DNA from: Methylotenera sp.
Lineage (GTDB): Bacteria; Pseudomonadota; Gammaproteobacteria; Burkholderiales; Methylophilaceae
Direction: 5' to 3'
DNA length: 64,000 bases
Assembly: GCF_030684185.1 (NCBI RefSeq)
Contig: NZ_JAUXOY010000026.1
Coordinates: 1 to 64,000 of the forward strand
Position 1 is the stretch's first letter. Each line of letters starts with the position of its first letter. Both the position numbers and the translations under genes were made by a program. Below are positions 52,407-62,718 of this stretch, piece after piece. The notes under the pieces are model-generated. The model had not been told where the DNA came from. It did not search any database and saw nothing but the letters and a program-made list of their open reading frames with translations.

Positions 52407-52805
52407 GAAGACAATACCGATACTAAATGTAGGCTGGATAAATGGTTGTGGGCCGCTCGCTTCTTTAAAACACGCAGTTTGGCAACTGCAGCGATTGAAA
52501 CTGGCAAAGTCCATGTAGATGGTGACCGAATAAAACCAGCTAAAGAAGTACACATCGGGCAAATTATTCATATCCGTAATAGAGATTTTGAAATTGAAGT
52601 CGCAGTTATTGCACTTTCCAATATTCGTAGAGGCGCACCAGATGCGGCACTTTTATATGCAGAAACACAAGCAAGCATAGCCAAGCGAGAAAACGCTAAA
52701 GCCACTGGTGATGGCGAGCATGCTTTACGAGACAGAGGCGCAGGACGTCCTACCAAGCGACAGTTGCGTGATATTAAAAAATTTACTGGTGGAACTTATG
52801 GCTAA
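52395..52805 (+). CDS. hslR: S4-domain RNA-binding heat-shock protein (Hsp15)
   Basis: [45 protein letters not shown]. Confidence 0.93.
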   Translation: MREPEDNTDTKCRLDKWLWAARFFKTRSLATAAIETGKVHVDGDRIKPAKEVHIGQIIHIRNRDFEIEVAVIALSNIRRGAPDAALLYAETQASIAKRENAKATGDGEHALRDRGAGRPTKRQLRDIKKFTGGTYG

Positions 52806-54183
52806 AATTGATGAAAATAAAGTGCTTACTTGTTTTAAGGCTTACGACATACGTGGTCGGCTAGGAGATGAGCTTAATGAAGATATAGCCTATCGAATTG
52901 GACGTGCTTATGCAGTCTATCTAAAACCTAAATCGGTAGTAATAGGTTGTGATATGCGCCACAGCAGTGAGGGTCTTAAAATGGCTTTGACTAACGGCCT
53001 CATTGATAAAGGTGTTGATGTCATCGATATTGGCATGACAGGCACAGAAGAAGTTTATTTTGCGACTTTTCATCTTAAGGTAGACGGTGGCATTGAGGTC
53101 ACCGCAAGTCATAATCCTATGGATTATAACGGTATGAAATTGGTCAGAAGCGTTTCCAGACCGATTAGTGGTGATACCGGGCTGCATGAAATACAGAAAA
53201 TGGCTGAAGCAAACCAGTTTGCAGAAGTTAACAAACGCGGCACTTATATTCAGCAGGATGTTTTGCCAGCTTTTGTTGACCATTTAATGACTTATATTGA
53301 CTTGCAAAAATTGCGTCCACTCAAGTTGGTAGTCAACTCAGGCAATGGTGCAGCAGGCCATGTGATTGATGCCATTGAGCAGGCATTTAAGCAAAAACAA
53401 GTGCCAATCAGCTTTATTAAGGTACACCATGAGGCCGATGCTAACTTTCCCAATGGCATTCCTAACCCATTATTGCCGGAAAACAGAGCCGCGACTGCTG
53501 ATGCCGTGATTGCGCATCAGGCTGATATGGGCATTGCCTGGGATGGTGATTTTGACCGATGTTTTTTATTTGATGCACACGGTGAATTTATTGAAGGTTA
53601 TTACATCGTGGGCCTGCTGGCGGCTGCCTTTTTAGCAAAACATCCGCATGAAAAAGTCATTCATGACCCTCGTCTTACCTGGAATACGCAGGATATTGTG
53701 GCTCAAGCAGGTGGGCAAGCCATTATGAGCAAAACTGGCCATGCTTTTATAAAAGAGCGCATGCGTGCGGAAAATGCCATTTATGGCGGTGAAATGAGCG
53801 CACACCATTATTTTAGAGACTTTGCCTATTGCGATAGCGGCATGATACCGTGGTTACTTGTTTGTGAACTGTTAAGCCAAACTAAACAACCATTATCTGA
53901 ATTGGTCGCTGAGCGCATTCGATTGTTTCCTTGTAGCGGGGAAATTAACTTTAAAGTTACAAACGTACCCAATGCGATACAACAGATAAAAATGCATTTT
54001 ATGGCTGAATCCCCAGAGCTTGATGATACCGATGGCTTAAGTATGACTTTTTCCGAGTGGCGATTCAACTTGCGCGGGTCGAATACGGAACCATTATTGC
54101 GCTTAAATGTAGAATCCCGCGCTGATGCCAAATTGGTAGCGCAAAAAGTGGCTGAGATTTCAGGTTTGATCAGTGCTTGTTAA
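52798..54183 (+). CDS. Phosphomannomutase/phosphoglucomutase
   Basis: [49 protein letters not shown] start overlaps the hslR stop. Confidence 0.93.
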   Translation: MAKIDENKVLTCFKAYDIRGRLGDELNEDIAYRIGRAYAVYLKPKSVVIGCDMRHSSEGLKMALTNGLIDKGVDVIDIGMTGTEEVYFATFHLKVDGGIEVTASHNPMDYNGMKLVRSVSRPISGDTGLHEIQKMAEANQFAEVNKRGTYIQQDVLPAFVDHLMTYIDLQKLRPLKLVVNSGNGAAGHVIDAIEQAFKQKQVPISFIKVHHEADANFPNGIPNPLLPENRAATADAVIAHQADMGIAWDGDFDRCFLFDAHGEFIEGYYIVGLLAAAFLAKHPHEKVIHDPRLTWNTQDIVAQAGGQAIMSKTGHAFIKERMRAENAIYGGEMSAHHYFRDFAYCDSGMIPWLLVCELLSQTKQPLSELVAERIRLFPCSGEINFKVTNVPNAIQQIKMHFMAESPELDDTDGLSMTFSEWRFNLRGSNTEPLLRLNVESRADAKLVAQKVAEISGLISAC

Positions 54184-54343
54184 TGCAGCTAACCTGTATT
54201 TATGTGTGAAGGAAGTTATTGTTGAGTATAATTGATGTATATGATTTAATTTACGCAGGAATCAGTCATCTGATGGATGAATCTAAATCTAGCAAATCCC
54301 TATGCCCAGTATCTTCAGCTAATTACAAAACGGATTATCAATT

Positions 54344-55765
54344 ATGAATAATCGATATGCCATTATTCTTTGTGGTGGCTCAGGCACAAGGTTATGGCCA
54401 TTATCACGCACCTTAAGGCCCAAGCAACTTTTAGCGCTTAATGGCGAACAAACATTGTTACAGCAAACGGCAAAGCGCTTAGCTCAGCATGTTGCTCCAG
54501 CTAATTTATATACCGTTACGCACGAAGATCATAAGTTTGAAGTAAAAGGTCAGTTGGCAGAGTTGTTCCCAGAGGCCGTTGCTAATGTGTTGGCTGAACC
54601 GTGTGCAAGAAACACTTTACCAGCCATTGCCTGGGCAACTTATCAAATTTATCAACAAGATAAAACAGCGATGATAGGCGTGTTTGCCTCTGATCATGCC
54701 ATAGATAATGAAGCCAACTTTTTAAGCGCATGGCAAACAGCCGAACAAGTCGCTGAAGATGATTATTTGGTGCTGTTAGGTATTAAGCCGCACGAGCCCG
54801 CTACAGGCTATGGTTACATCAAGCCGAGCCAGCAATTATCAAAAAACGGCGCATTGCCAGTGCATCAAGTGGCGCAATTTGTTGAAAAGCCAGATTTAGA
54901 AAAAGCGAAACAATTTGTGGCTGATGGGTATTTATGGAATAGCGGCATGTTTGTGTTTAAGGCAAGCACATTTATGCAAATGCTGGCGCAGTATCAGCCT
55001 GAAATTTACCAGCAGATTTGTGAAATTAACCCGGAGAACTTGGCTGAGCATTATGCTAAATTTCCCAATTTATCAATGGATTATGGTTTAGCCGAAGAAT
55101 TGGTAGAGCATGCTGAAAAAGTTGCTGTTGTGCCAGTGGATATGGCTTGGAGCGATTTAGGCAGCTGGGATTCTATTTATGCACGGCACGAAAAAGATAC
55201 GAATAACAATGTCACGCACGGTGAAGTGCTTAACTTAGATACACAAAATAGCTTGATTTGGACAGAAACAGGGTTGCTAGCCACTTTAGGGTTAAACAAT
55301 GTGGTGGTGATTCAAACGGCTGATGCCACTTTAATTTGCGACAGAAGTCGTGCTGAAGACATTAAAGCATTAGTGGCAGAAGTTAAAGCGCGTAAACCAG
55401 AACTGACTGAAATTCACCAAACCGTTTTTCGGCCATGGGGCAGCTATACGGTATTAGAAGAGCGTGCTAATTTTAAAATTAAACGCATCGTCGTTAATCC
55501 TGGCGCTAAGCTTTCTATGCAAATGCATAAGCACCGTTCTGAACACTGGGTGGTAGTTTCGGGCGTTGCTACCATTAGCAATAATGAAATTGAATACACG
55601 TTACAAGAAAATCAATCCACTTATATTCCGCAAACGCATCGCCACCGTCTGGCAAATAATGGTACTGAGCCTTTAAGTATTATTGAGGTGCAATGCGGCG
55701 AATATGTGGGTGAGGATGATATTGTAAGGTTTGATGATAACTATGGAAGGTTTACTACTAAATGA
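54344..55765 (+). CDS. Mannose-1-phosphate guanylyltransferase / mannose-6-phosphate isomerase
   Basis: [26 protein letters not shown]-terminal cupin [21 protein letters not shown]. Confidence 0.96.
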   Translation: MNNRYAIILCGGSGTRLWPLSRTLRPKQLLALNGEQTLLQQTAKRLAQHVAPANLYTVTHEDHKFEVKGQLAELFPEAVANVLAEPCARNTLPAIAWATYQIYQQDKTAMIGVFASDHAIDNEANFLSAWQTAEQVAEDDYLVLLGIKPHEPATGYGYIKPSQQLSKNGALPVHQVAQFVEKPDLEKAKQFVADGYLWNSGMFVFKASTFMQMLAQYQPEIYQQICEINPENLAEHYAKFPNLSMDYGLAEELVEHAEKVAVVPVDMAWSDLGSWDSIYARHEKDTNNNVTHGEVLNLDTQNSLIWTETGLLATLGLNNVVVIQTADATLICDRSRAEDIKALVAEVKARKPELTEIHQTVFRPWGSYTVLEERANFKIKRIVVNPGAKLSMQMHKHRSEHWVVVSGVATISNNEIEYTLQENQSTYIPQTHRHRLANNGTEPLSIIEVQCGEYVGEDDIVRFDDNYGRFTTK

Positions 55766-56844
55766 CTAAAGTTGCATTGATTACAGGCGTTACCGGGCAA
55801 GATGGCGCTTACTTAGCTGAATTTTTATTAGGTAAAGGCTATATCGTCCATGGCGTTAAACGCCGTGCATCATTGTTTAATACTGATCGTATTGATCACC
55901 TATACCAGGATCCACATGTGGATAACAAAAATTTCGTCTTGCATTATGGTGACCTAACAGACTCAACCAATTTGATTCGTATTATCCAGCAAACCCAACC
56001 AGATGAAATTTATAATCTAGCCGCGATGAGTCATGTAGCGGTGAGTTTTGAAACACCAGAATACACGGCTAATGCTGATGGAATTGGTACTTTGCGAATT
56101 TTGGAAGCTATTCGTATTTTGGGTTTGGAAAAGAAAACCAAGTTTTATCAAGCATCCACTTCTGAATTGTATGGCTTAGTTCAAGAAACCCCGCAAAAGG
56201 AGACTACGCCGTTCTACCCACGCAGCCCCTATGCAGTTGCTAAACTTTATGCCTACTGGATTACTGTAAATTATCGTGAGGCTTATGGTATTTATGCTTG
56301 TAACGGTATTTTGTTCAATCATGAAAGCCCAGTTCGCGGTGAAACCTTCGTTACCCGCAAAATTACCCGTGCACTAGCGCGCATCAAACTTAATCTGCAG
56401 GACTGTTTGTATCTGGGTAATTTAGATGCATTGCGCGATTGGGGACATGCTAAAGATTACGTTGAAATGCAATGGTTGATGTTGCAGCAGGAAGTTGCTG
56501 AAGACTTTGTGATTGCCACTGGTGTGCAATACAGTGTGCGTGATTTTGTAAATGCGGCGGCTAAAGAGCTTGACATGAATATTATCTGGCAAGGCACTGG
56601 CGTTGAAGAAAAAGGTTACTTGGACGGTAAATGTATCGTGCAGGTAGATGCGCGCTATTTCCGCCCTACAGAAGTGGAAACGTTATTAGGCGACCCAAGC
56701 AAAGCCAAACTAAAACTTGGCTGGGAACCAAAAATTACTTTTCATGAACTAGTCGCAGAAATGGTACGTGAAGACTATAAATCAGCGCAACGAGATGAAT
56801 TGATTAAAAAGCATGGCTATCAGGCCATGGATTATCATGAATAA
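55762..56844 (+). CDS. gmd: GDP-mannose 4,6-dehydratase
   Basis: [48 protein letters not shown] overlap with upstream gene. Confidence 0.97.
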   Translation: MTKVALITGVTGQDGAYLAEFLLGKGYIVHGVKRRASLFNTDRIDHLYQDPHVDNKNFVLHYGDLTDSTNLIRIIQQTQPDEIYNLAAMSHVAVSFETPEYTANADGIGTLRILEAIRILGLEKKTKFYQASTSELYGLVQETPQKETTPFYPRSPYAVAKLYAYWITVNYREAYGIYACNGILFNHESPVRGETFVTRKITRALARIKLNLQDCLYLGNLDALRDWGHAKDYVEMQWLMLQQEVAEDFVIATGVQYSVRDFVNAAAKELDMNIIWQGTGVEEKGYLDGKCIVQVDARYFRPTEVETLLGDPSKAKLKLGWEPKITFHELVAEMVREDYKSAQRDELIKKHGYQAMDYHE

Positions 56845-56874
56845 TTTATTCACAAAGTATTCTATATGCCGAAT

Positions 56875-56893
56875 TGGTCACAATGTGTGACCA
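56875..56893. promoter_or_regulatory. Operator-like perfect palindrome TGGTCACA-atg-TGTGACCA
   Basis: 8-bp arms, read directly, upstream of the BRO/DinD-like gene. Confidence 0.7.
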
Positions 56894-56950
56894 CTTTCAT
56901 GCCTTCTAGTGTCTTAAATTTAGAGCCTGTTTGGTAAGGTTTGAGTATTC

Positions 56951-57754
56951 ATGAGTACAATTAAGCTATTTGAAACCAAGCAAGTACGCTCACTATGGGA
57001 TGCGGAACGAGAAGTTTGGTTTTTTAGCATCGTAGATGTTATTGGCATTCTTACGGAAAGCCCTAATCCGCGTAAATATTGGAGTGTGCTTAAAACACGT
57101 CTTAAAAAAGAGGGGAGTGAGTTGACTACAAGTTGTAGTCAACTGAAATTAGAGGCCGTAGACGGTAAGTATTACCTTACCGATGTAGCCGATACCGAAC
57201 AACTTTTACGTTTAATTCAATCAATACCGTCACCCAAAGCTGAGCCTTTCAAACAATGGCTCGCTCGCGTTGGTTATCAACGCATTGAAGAAATGGATGA
57301 TCCCGAGCTCGCATTTGATCGCGCCATTGAAACCTATCTTAAAAAAGGCTACACCAAAGAATGGATTAACCAGCGGCTAAAAACTATAGAGGTTCGCAAG
57401 GAGCTAACCGATGAATGGGAAACACGAGGCGTTCAAAAAGGGCAAGAGTTCGCTATTTTAACCGATGAAATCACTAAAGCATGGAGTGGTTTGACCACAC
57501 GGCAATACAAGCAAGTCAAGGGGTTGAAAAAAGAAGGTCTGCGCGACAATATGACCAACCTAGAGTTAGTACTGAATATGTTGGCTGAGGCAACGACTAC
57601 TGAAATATCAAAAGAAAAGCAACCTGAAGGCTTAGAGCAGAACCGAGTAATTGCCAAGCAAGGTGGCACCATTGCTGGTAATACGCGTAAAGAAATTGAA
57701 GAAAAAATTGGGAAGCCAGTAGTGAGTTCAAAAAGTGCAAAGCAACTCAAATAG
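56951..57754 (+). CDS. BRO-N / DinD-like (DNA-damage-inducible protein D) family protein
   Basis: VRSLWDAEREVWFFSIVDVIGILTESPNPRKYWSVLKTRLKKEGSEL; WLARVGYQRIEEMDDPELAFDRA. Confidence 0.8.
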   Translation: MSTIKLFETKQVRSLWDAEREVWFFSIVDVIGILTESPNPRKYWSVLKTRLKKEGSELTTSCSQLKLEAVDGKYYLTDVADTEQLLRLIQSIPSPKAEPFKQWLARVGYQRIEEMDDPELAFDRAIETYLKKGYTKEWINQRLKTIEVRKELTDEWETRGVQKGQEFAILTDEITKAWSGLTTRQYKQVKGLKKEGLRDNMTNLELVLNMLAEATTTEISKEKQPEGLEQNRVIAKQGGTIAGNTRKEIEEKIGKPVVSSKSAKQLK

Positions 57755-57787
57755 CAATAAACTATTTCATAGAATAAAGTAATAAAC

Positions 57788-58753
57788 ATGAACCTAAACG
57801 CAAAAATCTATATAGCAGGTCACCGTGGCTTAGTAGGCTCTGCCCTAATGCGACAACTCACGGCACAAGGCTACAATAATGTAGTGACTCGAACCCATGC
57901 GGAACTTGATTTAACCAATCAACAGTTAGTCGCAGATTTTTTTGAATCAGAAAAACCAGAATATGTGATTCTAGCCGCAGCCAAAGTGGGTGGTATTCAT
58001 GCCAATAACACCTACCCAGCAGAGTTTATTCAAGAGAATTTAGCTATTCAGTCCAATGTCATTCATCAGTCTTATTTGGCAGGGGTTAAACGTTTGCTAT
58101 TTTTAGGTTCTAGCTGTATTTACCCGCGTGATTGTCCTCAGCCGATTAAAGAAGAATATCTACTTACAGGCCCGTTAGAGCCCACCAATCGGCCTTATGC
58201 CTTGGCCAAAATTGCCGGTATTGAAATGTGCTGGAGCTATAACCGCCAATATGGCACCCAGTATTTAGCGGCAATGCCTACAAACTTATACGGGGCAGGG
58301 GATAACTACCACCCTGAAAATAGCCATGTAATTCCTGCAATGATCCGTAAGCTACATGAAGCTAAAATTAACAATCAACCGACTGTAGCAATTTGGGGTA
58401 CCGGCACACCAAGGCGCGAATTTTTATATAGCGACGATATGGCCGAAGCCTGCCTATACCTTATGAATTTGCCAGACGAACAATTTAAACCTCTGTTAGC
58501 TTCATATAGAAATGATGGCCTGCCACCATTGGTCAATATTGGCACAGGGGTAGACGTTACAATTAAAGAGCTGGCTGAACTGGTGAGTTCAGTAGTTGGT
58601 TATAACGGAGCATTAGAATTTGATAGCACCAAACCAGACGGCACCATGCGTAAATTAATGGATGTAAGTTTTATGCGGTCATTAGGCTGGAAAGCTGCCA
58701 CATCTTTAGGCGACGGATTGGAGCTAGCCTACAAGAATTATATTAATCGCTAA
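57788..58753 (+). CDS. fcl: GDP-L-fucose synthase
   Basis: [66 protein letters not shown]. Confidence 0.97.
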   Translation: MNLNAKIYIAGHRGLVGSALMRQLTAQGYNNVVTRTHAELDLTNQQLVADFFESEKPEYVILAAAKVGGIHANNTYPAEFIQENLAIQSNVIHQSYLAGVKRLLFLGSSCIYPRDCPQPIKEEYLLTGPLEPTNRPYALAKIAGIEMCWSYNRQYGTQYLAAMPTNLYGAGDNYHPENSHVIPAMIRKLHEAKINNQPTVAIWGTGTPRREFLYSDDMAEACLYLMNLPDEQFKPLLASYRNDGLPPLVNIGTGVDVTIKELAELVSSVVGYNGALEFDSTKPDGTMRKLMDVSFMRSLGWKAATSLGDGLELAYKNYINR

Positions 58754-58761
58754 CTAGAGCA

Positions 58762-58802
58762 CTTTGCATGAAACAAACTTACGTGTATTTCGTATAAAAA
58801 TC
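58762..58802. repeat. Copy 1 of an intergenic element (CTTTGCATGAAACAAA...TTTCGTATAAAAAT)
   Basis: Matches 59920-59950 apart from a short insertion. Confidence 0.6.
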
Positions 58803-58882
58803 GAATGAATTAGCGTTTCCTTGGATATCTTGATGAAGGGTGTTAGCTAGACTAGACTAACGCTTTTAGGAGGTTAAAACTT

Positions 58883-59062
58883 ATGCATACAGTTAACATG
58901 TTGCAAGCAAAAACAAATTTATCCCGCTTGGTTGAATCCATAGAACAAGGTGGCGAGCGTGAAATAATTATTGCAAGAAACGGCAGAGCCGCAGCTAACC
59001 TGGTTGCAGTGGATATGTCAGCACTAGAACAGCGTATAGGCGTAGCAAAAGGTGTTTTTTAA
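58883..59062 (+). pseudogene. Phd/YefM-type antitoxin, frameshifted near the C-terminus
   Basis: MHTVNMLQAKTNLSRLVESIEQGGEREIIIARNGRAAANLVAVDMSALEQRIGVAKGVF*. Removing one T from the T6 run (59055-59060) continues as NVPDNIDASNDEVADMFHAGNTK* (to 59132). Confidence 0.8.
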
Positions 59063-59128
59063 TGTACCAGATAATATAGATGCCAGTAATGATGAAGTTG
59101 CAGACATGTTTCATGCTGGCAATACAAA

Positions 59129-59299
59129 ATGAATTTATTGTTAGATACCCACGTTGCTTTATGGGCGATTGCTGATGATAAATCTTGCCTAGTGGTACAG
59201 CTATCCGTTGACAATAAAACTAATAGAGCATACATTCCACATATAGCACATATATGGAGTTTGAATTATGTCTCAATTACATTTTTATGTCCCAGATGA
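59129..59299 (+). pseudogene. Truncated PIN-domain toxin (N-terminal ~18 aa)
   Basis: MNLLLDTHVALWAIADDK, then unrelated sequence running into the next module. Confidence 0.7.
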
Positions 59300-59498
59300 A
59301 GTAGAAACGCAAATACGGATAAGAGCAAAGAAGGCTAATTTACCGCTTTCTAAATATCTTGCTGAACTTGTTAAGCGCGAAACTTGCGCACAAAATCAAT
59401 GGCCAGCAGGCTATTTCGATTTATTCGATGCATGGCAAGGCGAACCACAAAATAGACCCGCTGAATTAGCGCTTGAAACGCGGAACAGTTTTAATTGA
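59268..59498 (+). CDS. RHH-type VapB-like antitoxin
   Basis: LHFYVPDEVETQIRIRAKKANLPLSKYLAELVKRE; 4-nt overlap with VapC. Confidence 0.75.
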   Translation: MSQLHFYVPDEVETQIRIRAKKANLPLSKYLAELVKRETCAQNQWPAGYFDLFDAWQGEPQNRPAELALETRNSFN

Positions 59499-59896
59499 TA
59501 CGATTACTAGACACCAATGCCTGTATTCAGTTATGGCAACGCAAAAACTTAAATGCGCGCAGACATTTAGCACAGCATTGCCCTGCTGACATTGCTTTGT
59601 GTAGTGTGGTGAAGGCTGAACTTTTGTTTGGAGCATTACGCAGCGAACAAAAAGAAAACAATCTACATCTGTTACAAAAATTATTTGCACCGTTACAAAG
59701 CTTTGATTTTGATGATGTTGCTGCAGAACATTACGCACAAATTCGTGCTGATCTAACAGCCCAAGGGAGTTTGATTGGTGCTAACGACTTAATGATTGCC
59801 GCCATTGCGCGCGCCAACCAGGTAACGTTGATTACACATAACACGGGGGAGTTTAGCAGAGTGCAAGGTCTTCTTCTTGAAGATTGGGAACTTTAG
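59495..59896 (+). CDS. vapC: PIN-domain VapC toxin
   Basis: LLDTNACIQLW...SVVKAELLFGA...IGANDLMIAAIARANQVTLITHN. Confidence 0.92.
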   Translation: MIRLLDTNACIQLWQRKNLNARRHLAQHCPADIALCSVVKAELLFGALRSEQKENNLHLLQKLFAPLQSFDFDDVAAEHYAQIRADLTAQGSLIGANDLMIAAIARANQVTLITHNTGEFSRVQGLLLEDWEL

Positions 59897-59919
59897 CTAT
59901 TTGCGTATTTATTAGATAC

Positions 59920-59950
59920 CTTTGCGCGAAACAAAATTTCGTATAAAAAT
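59920..59950. repeat. Copy 2 of the intergenic element (CTTTGCGCGAAACAAAATTTCGTATAAAAAT)
   Basis: See 58762-58802. Confidence 0.6.
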
Positions 59951-59960
59951 ACCTAAAGTC

Positions 59961-60011
59961 CGTCATTCCTACGCAGTGCTTTAACTAGGTATTTGGCAAG
60001 GCGGGAATCCA
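59961..60011. repeat. Degenerate dispersed-repeat-like element (CGTCATTCCTACG...GGCGGGAATCCA)
   Basis: Ends resemble common CGTCATTCCCGC...GCGGGAATCC intergenic repeats. Confidence 0.4.
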
Positions 60012-60114
60012 TTCGTGATATAAAAGATAAAGTTCTATCGCCGTGATTTGTTTTGTACAAGATTGATTGGAATGAGCGTAAGTTTAGCAAACAATATTGC
60101 AGCTGTTATAATAG

Positions 60115-60357
60115 AACGCTATTATTAAGAGCACGATAAATGGGATACCTGATGTTATTGCGAGAGAAGCTGAAACCTTACCGCTAGAAAAACAAACGGA
60201 AATACTTGATTTTATCGCCTTTTTAAAAGCTAGGCAGCTAGCTACTGACTTTTCTACAGCACCAAAAACAGCCGTTGAAATTGAGGCAATTTTCAAAAGC
60301 TTTAAAGTAGATGTAAGTCATTATGTATTTAATCGGGACGATGCCAATGCCAGATAA
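60115..60357 (+). pseudogene. DUF2281-like antitoxin lacking an ATG/GTG/TTG start
   Basis: Open frame INGIPDVIAREAETLPLEKQTEILDFIAFLKARQ...DDANAR* with no standard in-frame start. Confidence 0.55.
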
Positions 60358-60583
60358 AGTATTTATTGATACAAACATTGTCATTTACTCGTTGGGTGAA
60401 AGCTCAACTAAAGCCCATTTAGCTGCGCCACTTTTTTTAGATAGACCCTGTATTTCAACCCAAGTGCTTTCAGAAACTGCCAATGTGACTACAAAGCGGC
60501 TGGGGTTGGCCACATCAGAAGGGCTTAAAGAAACAATTGCGTATTTTAAAAAGCTGCTGGTTGTACAATTTGATTATATTTGA
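60341..60583 (+). pseudogene. C-terminally truncated PIN-domain toxin
   Basis: MPMPDKVFIDTNIVIYSLGESSTKAHLAAPLFLDRPCISTQVLSETANV..., stops before the usual C-terminal acidic motif. Confidence 0.7.
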
Positions 60584-60627
60584 CTGCAACTGCTTAGTAA
60601 ATTATTCGAAATAGGAGTGTTTGTATT

Positions 60628-60846
60628 ATGAAAACCGCAGAAAGAATATTAGAAGAGACAAAAAATATGCCAGAGCCATTGTTGGCAGAGTTATTAGACT
60701 TTACTTTGTTTTTAAAGCAAAAATACATACCTGCACCTACATCAGCGCAGTTTTTAAATGATTTGCGAGGGGGGCTGGAAAACTCTGTCGCGTTTGCTGA
60801 TGATGCGGTAACTATTCAAAAAAAGTTGCGTGATGAGTGGCATTAA
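60628..60846 (+). CDS. DUF2281-like antitoxin
   Basis: MKTAERILEETKNMPEPLLAELLDFTLFLKQ; overlaps the toxin start. Confidence 0.7.
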   Translation: MKTAERILEETKNMPEPLLAELLDFTLFLKQKYIPAPTSAQFLNDLRGGLENSVAFADDAVTIQKKLRDEWH

Positions 60847-61216
60847 ATACATTTTAGATACCAACTTCATTATCAGCATAATGAAGTCTGATGTTAGTAC
60901 ATTAACTATGGTTAATGAGCTTAATATATTAGCATCAGAGTGTGCCTGTAGTGTTATTACGCATATTGAGTTGCTCGGTTTTCATGGCATTACACTAAAT
61001 GAAGATGCACTAATTCGGCAAAAACTAAGCGCATTTACCTGCGTTGCACTGGATGGTAATGTTGAAAGCATCACAATACAATTGCGGAAAATGCGAAAAA
61101 TAAAACTACCTGATGCGGTAATTGCTGCTACAGCAATTGTAAATAATGCTCAATTACTAACTTTAGATACTCAACTTATTTCAGTAGTAAATAGTTTTCA
61201 ATCTTTAGCTCACTGA
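60833..61216 (+). CDS. PIN-domain toxin
   Basis: MSGIKYILDTNFIISIMKSDV...IKLPDAVIAATAIVNNAQLLTLD. Confidence 0.88.
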   Translation: MSGIKYILDTNFIISIMKSDVSTLTMVNELNILASECACSVITHIELLGFHGITLNEDALIRQKLSAFTCVALDGNVESITIQLRKMRKIKLPDAVIAATAIVNNAQLLTLDTQLISVVNSFQSLAH

Positions 61217-61245
61217 TGCTGTTTAAGCAATATTGCCTTAAATAG

Positions 61246-61887
61246 TTGTCTATTTTAAAAAGTTATTTAATGTCCGATTTTATACTCACTACACCCATTG
61301 CCTTTATCCTCTTTAATCGCCCAGATACTACAGGGCGAGACTTTGCTGAAATTGCTAAAGCCAAACCAAGCAAGCTACTTGTTGTAGCTGATGGCGCGAG
61401 AACTGACAAATCAGGAACAGCTAAATTGGTGAGTTCAGCGGGTGGTTACAATGGAGAATTGGCATTTGATAGCACTAAACCAGACGGCACAATGCGTAAA
61501 TTAATGGATGTTAGTTTTATGCGTTCATCTTATGAACGCATCTGCCAAATGTTAACCGACGAGTACAGCTACAAAATACTTAAACTGGTAGAAGAAAAAC
61601 CAGATATTAGCCAGCGTGAATTAGCCGCAGCGCTAGGTATCAGCTTGGGTAAAGTTAACTTTTGCCTTAAAGCATTGATTGATGTGGGTTTGCTAAAAGC
61701 ATCAAATTTTAAAAACAGTAAAAATAAATTGGCATATATGTATTTGCTCACCTCAGCAGGTATAGAAGAAAAAGCAAAAATTACTATGCGATTTTTGCTG
61801 AGCAAGATGCAAGAATACGAAACCTTGCGGGCCGAAATTGATGACCTGACGCGTGATGTTGCAAGCCAGATTGTACTTGATCAATAA
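61246..61887 (+). CDS. Mosaic ORF: glycosyltransferase-like N-terminus, Fcl C-terminal segment, EPS-associated MarR-type regulator
   Basis: [108 protein letters not shown]. Confidence 0.8.
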   Translation: MSILKSYLMSDFILTTPIAFILFNRPDTTGRDFAEIAKAKPSKLLVVADGARTDKSGTAKLVSSAGGYNGELAFDSTKPDGTMRKLMDVSFMRSSYERICQMLTDEYSYKILKLVEEKPDISQRELAAALGISLGKVNFCLKALIDVGLLKASNFKNSKNKLAYMYLLTSAGIEEKAKITMRFLLSKMQEYETLRAEIDDLTRDVASQIVLDQ

Positions 61888-61929
61888 CATGACCAAAGTC
61901 CAATTGAACATGGTAGAGAGGAGCGCACC

Positions 61930-62229
61930 TTGAGATTAAGTGCAGAAGCAATCAATGTTATCCAAGATGCATTCTTACGAGTCTTTGAAAAGGGAGAGCT
62001 ATACCTTTTCGGCAGTCGAGTTGATGATACCCGTAAAGGTGGCGACATTGATTTATATGTAGTGACAGACCAGCAGAATAGGCTGGGTGAAAAGCGCATT
62101 GATTTTCTCGCACAGATTAAACATAAAATTGGAGATCAACGCATTGATTTGGTAATAAATCGAGGCACTAATCGCCCCATAGACAAGATTGCAACAAATG
62201 AAGGGGTGCTACTATGTCAACGGCATTAA
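61930..62229 (+). CDS. MNT-type nucleotidyltransferase (antitoxin)
   Basis: YLFGSRVDDTRKGGDIDLYVV (GSR...DxD); TTG start. Confidence 0.8.
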   Translation: MRLSAEAINVIQDAFLRVFEKGELYLFGSRVDDTRKGGDIDLYVVTDQQNRLGEKRIDFLAQIKHKIGDQRIDLVINRGTNRPIDKIATNEGVLLCQRH

Positions 62230-62672
62230 AGCCCATATTCGAATCACTAGATGGATTATTTAACAGTTGCGACATTGACTACTCTTTGTTAAAAGAGCAA
62301 GTGTTGAATGAGTCTTGGCTTAAAGATTATTCAAACCAACGCATCGTTAATAGCTTTCTATTTAACTACATTAAAATTCAAGACAAGCTTGGAGCGAGCT
62401 TGTTTCGTAAACTATTATTTTCATTACGTGAAATCAACAATGAAAATCTACCAATGATAGACATGCTCAATTTGTTAGAAAAACTTGAAATCATTCCGTC
62501 GATATTAATGTGGGATAAGCTCAGAGAAATACGTAATGCTATTGCACATGAATACCCATTAGAAATTGAAGAACGCCTGGAAAATATAGCATTAGCATTG
62601 AGTGGGTTTAACCAATTAAAAGATTTGTATGCAAATATTAAGCAATATGCCCAATTGAAGCAGGTGATGTAA
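62214..62672 (+). CDS. HEPN-like toxin partner
   Basis: LREIRNAIAHEYP (RNxxxH-like motif); overlaps the MNT gene. Confidence 0.7.
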   Translation: MSTALKPIFESLDGLFNSCDIDYSLLKEQVLNESWLKDYSNQRIVNSFLFNYIKIQDKLGASLFRKLLFSLREINNENLPMIDMLNLLEKLEIIPSILMWDKLREIRNAIAHEYPLEIEERLENIALALSGFNQLKDLYANIKQYAQLKQVM

Positions 62673-62718
62673 ATGCAAGTGTGCGGGGTTACAAAAATGG
62701 ATCTGACCCCATTTTTTC

